A stretch of 7,370 nt of DNA. Origin: an uncultured Collinsella sp. GTDB lineage: Bacteria > Actinomycetota > Coriobacteriia > Coriobacteriales > Coriobacteriaceae. The notes beneath the pieces were generated by a model, which saw only the letters and a program-made list of their open reading frames with translations, was not told the DNA's origin and made no database searches. Positions 1-7,370 of this stretch are shown here, piece by piece. The stretch is taken from NCBI GenBank assembly GCA_902468045.1, contig CABQXG010000057.1, positions 1 to 7,370 on the forward strand, read 5' to 3'. Each line of letters starts with the position of its first letter. Position 1 is the stretch's first letter. The translations under genes were made by a program, and so were the position numbers.

Positions 1-36
1 AAACGAGGCCGGGGCATTGCTGCAATCCGCCAGCGA

Positions 37-1968
37 CTACTCGAGCTCGAAGGCACCCGTGTAAAGCTGGTAGTACACGCCCTTCTGGGCGATCAGGTCG
101 TCGTGGCTGCCGCGCTCGATGATGCGACCGTGGTCGAGGACCATGATGGCGTCCGAGTTACGAACCGTCGACAGGCGGTGGGCGATCACGAAGACCGTGC
201 GCCCCTCCATGAGGTTATCCATGCCCTGCTGCACGTGGGCCTCGGTGCGCGTATCAATCGAGGAGGTTGCCTCATCCAGGATCATCGCCGGAGGATCAGC
301 CACGGCGGCACGCGCGATCGACAGGAGCTGGGCCTGGCCCTGCGAGAGGTTCGAGCCGTTGCCCGTCAGCATCGTGTCGTAGCCCTCGGGCAGGCGTCGG
401 ATGAAGGAGTCCGCATTGGCCAGCTTCGCGGCGGCAATGCATTCCTCGTCCGTGGCGTCCAGGCGGCCGTAGCGGATGTTCTCCATGACCGTGCCCGTGA
501 ACAGCTTGACGTCCTGCAGGACCACGCCGAGCGAGCGGCGCAGGTCCGGCTTGTGGATCTTGTTGATGTTGATGCCGTCGTAGCGGATCTTGCCATCATC
601 GATGTCGTAGAAGCGGTTGATCAGGTTGGTGATCGTCGTCTTTCCAGCACCCGTCGCGCCCACGAAGGCGATCTTCTGGCCGGGCTTGGCCCACAGGGAG
701 ATGTCATGCAGGATCTGCTTCTCACCGTCGTAGGAGAAGTCGACATCCTCCATGACCAGCTCGCCGCGCAGGCGCGAGTATGTGACGGAGCCGTCGGCCT
801 GGTGAGGATGGCGCCACGCCCAGATTCCCGTGCGTTCCTCGGTCGGCTCGAGCGTGCCATCGGGCAGCTCGCGCGCACGCACGAGGGTCACGTAGCCCTC
901 GTCCTCCTCGGGTTTCTGGTCGATGAGCGCGAAAACGCGGCCCGCACCCGCCATACCGAGGGCAATCATGGGAACCTGCATGGACATCTGGCCGATGGTC
1001 TGCGAGAAGTTACGGACCATGCCCAGGAAGGAGACGACCACGCCGACCGTGATCACGTCGACGCCGACAAGGTGGATGTTCGGCGTCTGTTCCAGGATCA
1101 TGACGCCGCCGACGATGGCGATGACGACGTACATGATGTTGCCGATGTTGCCCAGGGCAGGCAGCAGCACGTTGCCGTAGATGTTCGCCTTCTGCGAGGA
1201 CTCGAAGAGCTTCTGGTTGAACTCCACGAATTCATCCTTGGCATCCTGCTCGTGGTTGAAGACCTGGACGACCTTCTGGCCGTCCATCATCTCTTCGATG
1301 AAGCCTTCTTCGTCAGCGAGAGCCGCCTGCTGGGCCTTCATGAAGCGGCCCGACAGGCCACCAAGCTTGCCGGTCAGGAAGGCCATGAGCACACCCACGA
1401 GGAGCACAACGAGGAACAGCCACACGGAGTAGTAGAGCATCGTGCCAACCAGCACGATGATGGTCAGGCCCGACTGGATGAGCGTCGGGATCGACTGGCC
1501 GATCAGCTGGCGGATCGCGTCCGTGTCATTCGTGTAGGTCGACATGATCGCGCCGTGCGGGTGCGTGTCGAAGAATCGCAGGGGCAGGCGCTCCATCGAG
1601 TCGAACATGTCGTCACGCATGTGCTTGAGTGTCCCCTGCGTCACGATCGCCATGGCACGCGTGTAGATGAAGCTGCCAATAACGCCGACACCGAAGATGA
1701 CAGCCATCGTGACGACGAGGCGTACCAGGGTTCCTCGCACCGCGTCGAAGCCGCTCTCCAGGCCCGGGGTCACGACGTTGTCGACGATCTGCTGCATGAA
1801 GATCGAGCCGACGGCCGAGGCCACGGATGCGAGGATGATGCACACAATCGTCAGGCAGATGCGCACCGGATAGTGCCGGAAGACGTAGGCCATTAAGCGG
1901 CCGAAGGGACGCTCAATACCCTCGAGCTTGTCAGCGTCGTCGATTCGGGAGTTGCGCGTGCGTGCCAT
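37..1968 (-). CDS. ABC exporter half-transporter, catalytic-site subunit of a heterodimeric pair
   Basis: Membrane half-transporter (transmembrane domain fused to an ATPase domain, 643 residues) that should pair with the protein encoded just upstream to expel small molecules using ATP. Seen: six hydrophobic spans in about residues 36-318; then the ATPase domain with Walker A GATGAGKTT (437-445), Q-loop Gln485, signature LSQGQ (541-545), Walker B MILDE with catalytic Glu566, and H-loop His597. Walker B and H-loop are intact, but the signature has Gln where LSGGQ has Gly. In TM287/288-like exporters that combination marks the subunit whose own ATP site is competent. A linker of about 45 residues (355-400, containing GIWAWRHPH) separates the two domains; from memory, related Firmicutes exporters carry a similar stretch. 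The ATG follows AGGTGG by 6 bases and the previous stop by one base, so translation is probably coupled. All 27 Phe codons are TTC, unlike its partner. Substrate unknown; multidrug export is the family guess. Confidence 0.93.
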   Translation of the reverse strand: MARTRNSRIDDADKLEGIERPFGRLMAYVFRHYPVRICLTIVCIILASVASAVGSIFMQQIVDNVVTPGLESGFDAVRGTLVRLVVTMAVIFGVGVIGSFIYTRAMAIVTQGTLKHMRDDMFDSMERLPLRFFDTHPHGAIMSTYTNDTDAIRQLIGQSIPTLIQSGLTIIVLVGTMLYYSVWLFLVVLLVGVLMAFLTGKLGGLSGRFMKAQQAALADEEGFIEEMMDGQKVVQVFNHEQDAKDEFVEFNQKLFESSQKANIYGNVLLPALGNIGNIMYVVIAIVGGVMILEQTPNIHLVGVDVITVGVVVSFLGMVRNFSQTIGQMSMQVPMIALGMAGAGRVFALIDQKPEEDEGYVTLVRARELPDGTLEPTEERTGIWAWRHPHQADGSVTYSRLRGELVMEDVDFSYDGEKQILHDISLWAKPGQKIAFVGATGAGKTTITNLINRFYDIDDGKIRYDGININKIHKPDLRRSLGVVLQDVKLFTGTVMENIRYGRLDATDEECIAAAKLANADSFIRRLPEGYDTMLTGNGSNLSQGQAQLLSIARAAVADPPAMILDEATSSIDTRTEAHVQQGMDNLMEGRTVFVIAHRLSTVRNSDAIMVLDHGRIIERGSHDDLIAQKGVYYQLYTGAFELE

Positions 1969-1981
1969 GTCAGGCCACCTC
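1966..1981 (-). promoter_or_regulatory. Translational coupling junction and Shine-Dalgarno site between the two ABC genes
   Basis: Read on the minus strand, the stop of the first gene and the start of the second form TGACATG, with one base between them. The Shine-Dalgarno sequence AGGTGG (1975-1980) lies inside the end of the first gene, 6 bases before the ATG. This fixes the start of the downstream gene and implies that the two subunits are made together in matched amounts, as an obligate heterodimer would need. Confidence 0.8.
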
Positions 1982-3715
1982 GCTTTCGCTCGCGGCGTTC
2001 TGGGAATCGTAGATCTCTCGGTACTCGCCGCCCGCTGCCATCAGCTCCTCGTGAGTGCCACGTTCCGTGATACGACCGTCGTCCAGGACGATGATCTGAT
2101 CGGCATGGCTCACCGAGGAGAGGCGCTGGGCGATGATGATCGTCGTCGTGCCCGGGATCTCGGTCTCAAAAGCATTGCGAATCAGCGAGTCGGTCTTCGT
2201 ATCCACCGCGGAGGTCGAGTCGTCCAGGATGAGGATTTTGGGATTCTTCAGCAGTGCACGGGCGATACACAGGCGCTGCTTCTGGCCACCCGAGACACCG
2301 GCGCCGCCTTGGCCCAACTCGCCGTCGAGTCCGCCGATGCGATCAAGGAACTCGTCCACGCACGCCGCGCGGCAAGCCGCGAGGAGCTCATCGTCCGACG
2401 CCTGCGGATTACCCCACTGCAGGTTCTCGCGCACGGTGCCCGTGAACAGCACATTCTTTTGCAGCACAATGCCCACGGCATCGCGTAAGGTCGCGAGGTC
2501 GTAGTCGCGCACGTCGTGTCCGCCCACAAGCACGGTGCCCTCAGTGGCGTCGTACAGGCGCGCAATCAGCTGCACAAGCGAACTCTTGCCCGAGCCCGTG
2601 CCGCCGAGGATGCCCACCGTCGAGACGCTCTCGATGCGAAGGTCGATATGCTCGAGCACATCCTCGGCAGCATCCGCGCGGTATTTAAACGACACGCCGC
2701 GAAACTCGATACTGCCGTCCGTTGGCGCCGCAGTCGCGAGGTCCCCCGCAGGATTGGCGATAAAGGGCTCTTCATCGAGCACCTCTGCGATACGGCCCAC
2801 GCTCGTGAGAGCGCGTGTGAGCAGCAAAAACACGTTGGAAATCATCATGAGCGAGTTCATGATCAGCAGCACGTAACTCATAAAGCCCGTGAGCGAGCCC
2901 ACGCCCAAGCGACCTTCGATGATCATGCGGCCGCCAATCCACAGAATGGAAAGCGCCGCCACGTACATCGACAGCTGAAACACCGGCAGGTTGAGCACAG
3001 CGTTGCCAAAGGTCTTGGTCGCCGTGCCGGCGAGCTCGGTATTGACGGTGTCGAACTTGTCGCACTCGTGCTCAGCGCGCACGTAAGCCTTCACGGCGCG
3101 CACGGCGGTAAGGTCCTCTTGCACCACGCCGTTGAGGTGGTCCATCGAGGTCTGGAGTTGGCGGTAGAGCGGGCTCACACGCACGGTAATGATACCGAGC
3201 ACGATGGCGAGCATCGGCAGAATGACGGCAAAGACCGCCGCGAGCTCGCGCGAGAGCGCAAAAGCGTAGACGAGGCCCATGACCAGATTTACCGGCCCGC
3301 GCACCATGGGGCGGAAGCCGTTACCTACGGCGTTTTGAATCACGGTGATGTCGGTAGTCATGCGAGTGACGAGCGAGCTGGCGTCGTAGTTGTCCAGATT
3401 GCCAAAAGCGAGCGTCTGGATCTTGCGATACTCGGCCTCGCGCAGGTTAGCGCCCAGCCCCGAGGCGACGCGAGCAGACGTGCGTGCATAGCCCAAGCCA
3501 AGTACCAGCGAAAATGCGGCGCATACCAACATATACGTACCCTGCAACAGCATGTAGTTGATGTCGCCCGCGGGCACGCCCACATCGATGATATTTGCCA
3601 TGATAACCGGGATAAACAGCTCGAGCGCCGTCTCGGCCGTCACAAAGAGCACGCCGAACATGGCGTCGCGACGGTATTCCCCCAAGTAGGAAAACAGGAT
3701 CTTGAGATTGCGCAC
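1970..3715 (-). CDS. ABC exporter half-transporter, degenerate-site subunit of a heterodimeric pair
   Basis: First gene of the ABC operon: a 581-residue half-transporter with six hydrophobic spans (about residues 18-40, 57-76, 138-156, 158-178, 245-263 and 272-298) followed by an ATPase domain. Motifs: Walker A GGTGSGKS (371-378), Q-loop Gln419, canonical signature SGGQ (475-478), Walker B LILDD (495-499) and IIAQR (527-531). Asp499 replaces the catalytic Glu and Gln530 replaces the H-loop His. In the heterodimeric exporter family this is the normal non-hydrolysing half, not a sign of a dead gene. Its SGGQ would complete the competent site of the partner. The start is GTG at 3713-3715, because an in-frame TGA lies only two codons upstream (3722-3724) and GGGGGA (3725-3730) stands 9 bases away. 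An ATG at 3723-3725 is out of frame. Of 20 Phe codons 15 are TTT, the reverse of its partner. No linker insertion is present. Substrate unknown. Confidence 0.93.
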   Translation of the reverse strand: MRNLKILFSYLGEYRRDAMFGVLFVTAETALELFIPVIMANIIDVGVPAGDINYMLLQGTYMLVCAAFSLVLGLGYARTSARVASGLGANLREAEYRKIQTLAFGNLDNYDASSLVTRMTTDITVIQNAVGNGFRPMVRGPVNLVMGLVYAFALSRELAAVFAVILPMLAIVLGIITVRVSPLYRQLQTSMDHLNGVVQEDLTAVRAVKAYVRAEHECDKFDTVNTELAGTATKTFGNAVLNLPVFQLSMYVAALSILWIGGRMIIEGRLGVGSLTGFMSYVLLIMNSLMMISNVFLLLTRALTSVGRIAEVLDEEPFIANPAGDLATAAPTDGSIEFRGVSFKYRADAAEDVLEHIDLRIESVSTVGILGGTGSGKSSLVQLIARLYDATEGTVLVGGHDVRDYDLATLRDAVGIVLQKNVLFTGTVRENLQWGNPQASDDELLAACRAACVDEFLDRIGGLDGELGQGGAGVSGGQKQRLCIARALLKNPKILILDDSTSAVDTKTDSLIRNAFETEIPGTTTIIIAQRLSSVSHADQIIVLDDGRITERGTHEELMAAGGEYREIYDSQNAASESEVA

Positions 3716-3724
3716 GCAGGTTCA

Positions 3725-3730
3725 TCCCCC
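3725..3730 (-). promoter_or_regulatory. Shine-Dalgarno site supporting the GTG start of the first ABC gene
   Basis: Minus-strand GGGGGA sits 9 bases upstream of the GTG at 3713-3715. The nearer ATG (3723-3725) overlaps this element and opens a different reading frame whose product does not resemble an ABC protein, so the GTG is the better start. Confidence 0.55.
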
Positions 3731-3756
3731 ATCAAACGTTGTTCGCAAACCCACGT

Positions 3757-3784
3757 ATTATGGCGCGCCGTGCGGCGGTGTCAA
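3757..3784 (-). promoter_or_regulatory. Sigma70-type promoter of the ABC exporter operon
   Basis: On the minus strand a perfect -35 hexamer TTGACA (3779-3784) is followed after 16 bases by CATAAT (3757-3762), which matches TATAAT at five of six positions. Transcription would start near 3750, leaving a leader of about 35 bases before the GTG. The spacer is very GC-rich and contains the short palindrome CGCCG-TG-CGGCG (plus-strand 3766-3777), which could hinder or control melting. Confidence 0.75.
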
Positions 3785-3791
3785 GTGTTCC

Positions 3792-3803
3792 GAAATCGAT
3801 TTC
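3792..3803. promoter_or_regulatory. Perfect 12-base palindrome GAAATCGATTTC, candidate operator
   Basis: This exact palindrome lies 7 bases upstream of the -35 element of the ABC operon, a place where an activator or repressor commonly binds. No matching regulator gene is in the window, so the operator role is inferred from symmetry and position only. Confidence 0.35.
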
Positions 3804-3903
3804 TGCAAGGCTAGCGCAGGCTTCATGCTCGCAGGGCGCACCCCTGTATTCAATTGGAAATGAACGCATGCGTGACTTTTTCGCCCCACCGCCAACACAA
3901 ACC

Positions 3904-3934
3904 TTGACTCTACAATCGTTATAGGGTTTTCACT
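3904..3934 (+). promoter_or_regulatory. Promoter of the MATE gene with a long, MerR-type spacer
   Basis: TTGACT (3904-3909) matches the -35 consensus at five of six positions. After 19 bases comes TTCACT (3929-3934), a weak -10 with three of six matches. No good -10 is found at the usual 17-base spacing. A spacer of 19-20 bases with a dyad inside it is the hallmark of promoters activated by MerR-family regulators, which twist the DNA to realign the two boxes. Transcription would start near 3941, giving a leader of about 33 bases. An alternative -10, TATGTA at 3942-3947 preceded by TG, lacks a matching -35. Confidence 0.5.
3908..3926. promoter_or_regulatory. Imperfect dyad in the MATE promoter spacer, candidate MerR-family operator
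   Basis: CTCTACAA (3908-3915), a 3-base centre, then TTATAGGG (3919-3926). The right arm inverted reads CCCTATAA, matching the left arm at six of eight positions. The dyad begins inside the -35 hexamer and fills the spacer, as MerR-family operators do. The regulator is not encoded here. Confidence 0.45.
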
Positions 3935-3974
3935 ACACTGGTATGTAAACAAACCCAGCCAGAAAGCCCCGCCC

Positions 3975-5321
3975 ATGGAACACGACCTCACACGCGGCAA
4001 TGTCCTTAAGACCATCGCGGTCTTTGCCCTGCCCTATATGCTCTCGTACTTTTTGCAGATGCTCTACGGCATGGCCGACCTGTACATGATGGGGCAGTTT
4101 AGCGGCGCCGCCGGCATCACCGCCGTGGGCAATGGCGCGCAGACGCTCTACATCATTACCGTGACGCTCGTGGGCCTGGCCATGGGAACGACGGTCATCG
4201 TCGGCCACGCCGTGGGCTCGCGTCGCTTCGATCGCGCCGAGACCGCCATCGGCAACACTATCACACTCTTTATGGGCGTCTCGGTGGTGCTGGCCGCCAT
4301 CTTGTTTGCACTATGCCCGCAAATCGTGGCGCTCATTGGAACGCCGGCCGAAGCAGTCGAAGGCACCGCCGCCTACCTGCGCATCTGCTTTATCGGCATT
4401 CCCTTTATCGCCGCGTACAACATTCTTTCGGCCATCTTTCGCGGGCTGGGCGATTCGCGCTCGCCTATGTACGTGATTGGCGTCGCGTGCGTCATTAACA
4501 TCACGCTCGACTTTCTGTTTATCGGCCACATGGGGCTCGGCCCCGTGGGCGCGGCGCTCGGCACGGTAACCGCCCAGACGGCCAGCGTTGCGCTCGCACT
4601 CGTGTGGCTTAAGAGCCGCCGTACGAACATCCACGTTAAGCGCAGCGACCTGCGTCCCCAGCCCGAGGTGCTCGGCAGCATTCTTAAGATCGGCGTGCCC
4701 GTGGCCGTGCAGGACGGCTGCATCCAGGTGGCGTTTATGTTTATCACCGTCATCGCCAACCATCGCGGCCTGGTCGATGCCGCTGCCGTGGGCCTGGTCG
4801 AGAAGATGATCAGCTTTTTGTTCATTGTGCCGAGTTCCATGGGTGCCACCGTCAGCGCGCTCACGGCGCAAAACGCCGGCGCGGGCAAGGGCGATCGTGC
4901 ACGTCAGGTGCTCAAAGATGCCATGACCATCTCGGTAGTGTATGGCTGCCTGATTACGGTGCTGATGTGGCTGGTGGCGCCGGCGTTTATCGGCTTTTTT
5001 GCCAAGGACCCCGCGGTGGTCGCGGCCGGCACCGGCTATATGCACAGTTATATTTTCGACGCAATCTTTGCCGGCATCCACATTTGCTTTAGCGGCTTTT
5101 TCGCTGCGTATGGCAAGAGCTACATCGGCTTTGCGCACAACGTGCTGGCGGTGGCGCTCATTCGCGTGCCCGGCGCCTGGCTGCTGTCGAACGCCTATTC
5201 CGATACGTTGTTTCCCATGGGCATCGCCTCGCCGTGCGGATCGATTTTGTCGGCAGTCATCTGTGTTGTCGCATTTACCGTACTCAACCGCCGCGGAGCT
5301 TTTGACAAACTGATGGCGTAG
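3975..5321 (+). CDS. MATE-family multidrug efflux transporter
   Basis: A 448-residue integral membrane antiporter of the NorM/DinF-like MATE family, which exports drugs or metabolites in exchange for Na+ or H+. The length is typical, and the hydrophobic pattern fits twelve spans in two homologous halves joined by a charged loop (about residues 212-230). Family-like features are ADLYMMGQF in the first span (34-42), IFRGLGDSRSPM (154-165), NITLDFLFIG (175-184) followed by GLGPVGAALGTVTAQ (187-201), and matching inter-repeat loops GHAVGSRRFDRA (77-88) and AQNAGAGKGDRA (298-309). Acidic residues that could serve ion coupling are Asp35, Asp247 and Glu275, but which are used is not shown. The ATG is preceded by only a weak site, AGAAAG, 8 bases upstream. 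The gene is divergent from the ABC operon and convergent with ligA. Phe codons are 23 TTT to 4 TTC. Substrate unknown. Confidence 0.92.
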   Translation: MEHDLTRGNVLKTIAVFALPYMLSYFLQMLYGMADLYMMGQFSGAAGITAVGNGAQTLYIITVTLVGLAMGTTVIVGHAVGSRRFDRAETAIGNTITLFMGVSVVLAAILFALCPQIVALIGTPAEAVEGTAAYLRICFIGIPFIAAYNILSAIFRGLGDSRSPMYVIGVACVINITLDFLFIGHMGLGPVGAALGTVTAQTASVALALVWLKSRRTNIHVKRSDLRPQPEVLGSILKIGVPVAVQDGCIQVAFMFITVIANHRGLVDAAAVGLVEKMISFLFIVPSSMGATVSALTAQNAGAGKGDRARQVLKDAMTISVVYGCLITVLMWLVAPAFIGFFAKDPAVVAAGTGYMHSYIFDAIFAGIHICFSGFFAAYGKSYIGFAHNVLAVALIRVPGAWLLSNAYSDTLFPMGIASPCGSILSAVICVVAFTVLNRRGAFDKLMA

Positions 5322-5323
5322 CG

Positions 5324-5419
5324 GGGCGACGCGAAATCGCCCTCATCGACGACATCATCAGTGACGACCCAGCGACCTACGTGACGCAGATCACGGTGCC
5401 GGTTTCCCCAGCAAAGTAA
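5324..5419 (+). pseudogene. Coding-like fragment without a start, ending in TAA just before the terminator
   Basis: After the MATE stop, one plus-strand frame, different from that of MATE, stays open from 5306 to TAA at 5417-5419. It includes the segment ALIDDIISDD and a later TYVTQITVPV. Over the 28 codons from 5333 to 5416, G or C occupies 22 third positions, 16 first positions and 11 second positions, the gradient expected of real coding sequence in a GC-rich genome. There is no ATG and no ribosome site; a GTG at 5381 would give only twelve codons. I read it as the possible tail of a lost gene whose terminator survives. I do not recognise the protein. A chance open frame in 96 bases cannot be ruled out. 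Confidence 0.3.
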
Positions 5420-5457
5420 GAACCGCCCGGAAAGCATCGTGCTTCCGGGCGGTTCTT
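5418..5457. terminator. Strong bidirectional terminator between the MATE gene and ligA
   Basis: A long hairpin with an 18-pair stem, one bulged A in the left arm (within GGAAAGCA) and a TCG loop. The arms are AAGAACCGCCCGGAA on the left and TTCCGGGCGGTTCTT on the right, plus three inner pairs. The flanking AA and TT runs give short, interrupted T-rich tails in both directions, CTTCAATTT on the plus strand and TTCTTACTTT on the minus strand. It lies 96 bases after the MATE stop and 19 bases after the ligA stop, so it suits both convergent genes and closest of all ligA. Confidence 0.88.
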
Positions 5458-5476
5458 CAATTTGCTTATCGATGCG

Positions 5477-7370
<1,894 letters not shown>

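Noticed and set aside
11..30. Short ATTG-CTG-CAAT inverted repeat after the ABC operon, as a terminator
   Set aside because: It has only four A/T-rich pairs and no T tract. No terminator for the operon is visible, so transcription may continue past the left edge.
103..1896. Very long open frame on the plus strand, antisense to the second ABC gene
   Set aside because: The opposite strand encodes a protein with every ABC ATPase motif. The antisense product is rich in His, Asp, Arg and Val with no recognisable domain, the usual shadow of a GC-rich gene with strong wobble bias.
1982..3715. Asp499 and Gln530 read as damage to the first ABC gene
   Set aside because: These exact substitutions are the known degenerate half of heterodimeric exporters, and the partner carries the complementary pattern.
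2516..3814. Long plus-strand open frame antisense to the first ABC gene, running into the intergenic region
   Set aside because: It is a shadow: His/Arg/Ala-rich with no domain, opposite a gene with clear motifs, and it would run through the minus-strand promoter.
3832..3846. CAGGG-CGCAC-CCCTG hairpin in the divergent region, as an attenuator or terminator
   Set aside because: It has a five-pair stem with no T tract and lies upstream of both predicted transcription starts, so it would not be in either leader RNA.
3943..3948. ATG-TAA start-stop pair in the MATE leader
   Set aside because: It lies at or next to the expected transcription start, has no ribosome site, and is a six-base match expected by chance.
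4311..5138. Open frame of 275 codons on the minus strand, antisense to the MATE gene
   Set aside because: It has a charged, low-information composition and no domain, while the plus strand encodes a full-length MATE protein with family motifs.

Overview
The window is ordinary bacterial chromosome with high GC content. It has dense genes with GC-rich wobble positions and good sigma70-type and Shine-Dalgarno signals. The overall style suggests a gut Actinobacterium of the Coriobacteriia, such as Collinsella. That is inference from base composition and protein character; there is no marker gene that proves it.

Layout, left to right. (1) On the minus strand, positions 3715 down to 37 hold a two-gene operon for a heterodimeric ABC exporter. 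The 581-residue half-transporter (1970-3715) is transcribed first, and the 643-residue half-transporter (37-1968) follows one base after its stop. The active-site residues are split between the two in the pattern of TM287/288-type or LmrCD-type exporters. The first protein has Asp in place of the Walker B Glu and Gln in place of the H-loop His. The second has intact catalytic residues but an altered signature motif, LSQGQ. (2) A 259-base divergent intergenic region (3716-3974) carries a near-consensus promoter for the ABC operon on the minus strand. On the plus strand it carries a MerR-type promoter (TTGACT, 19-base spacer, dyad inside the spacer) for the next gene. It also holds several short palindromes. 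(3) A complete MATE-family efflux transporter lies at 3975-5321 on the plus strand. (4) A 155-base gap (5322-5476) between convergent genes holds a coding-like stretch with no start, ending in TAA at 5417-5419, and then a strong bidirectional terminator hairpin. (5) On the minus strand from 5477 to the right edge lies ligA, the NAD-dependent DNA ligase. Its first roughly 100 residues are outside the window.

Together the ABC pair and the MATE protein form a small divergent export cluster. One arm is driven by ATP and the other by an ion gradient. Both probably expel drugs or other toxic small molecules, although no substrate can be read from sequence. LigA is an unrelated housekeeping neighbour. 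No regulator gene for the exporters is in the window.

I see no CRISPR array, phage, insertion sequence, tRNA or rRNA, and no convincing new system. The points most worth a second look are the opposite phenylalanine codon use of the two ABC partner genes, the MerR-type promoter without its regulator, the orphan coding-like fragment before the terminator, and a lysine-rich insertion in LigA.
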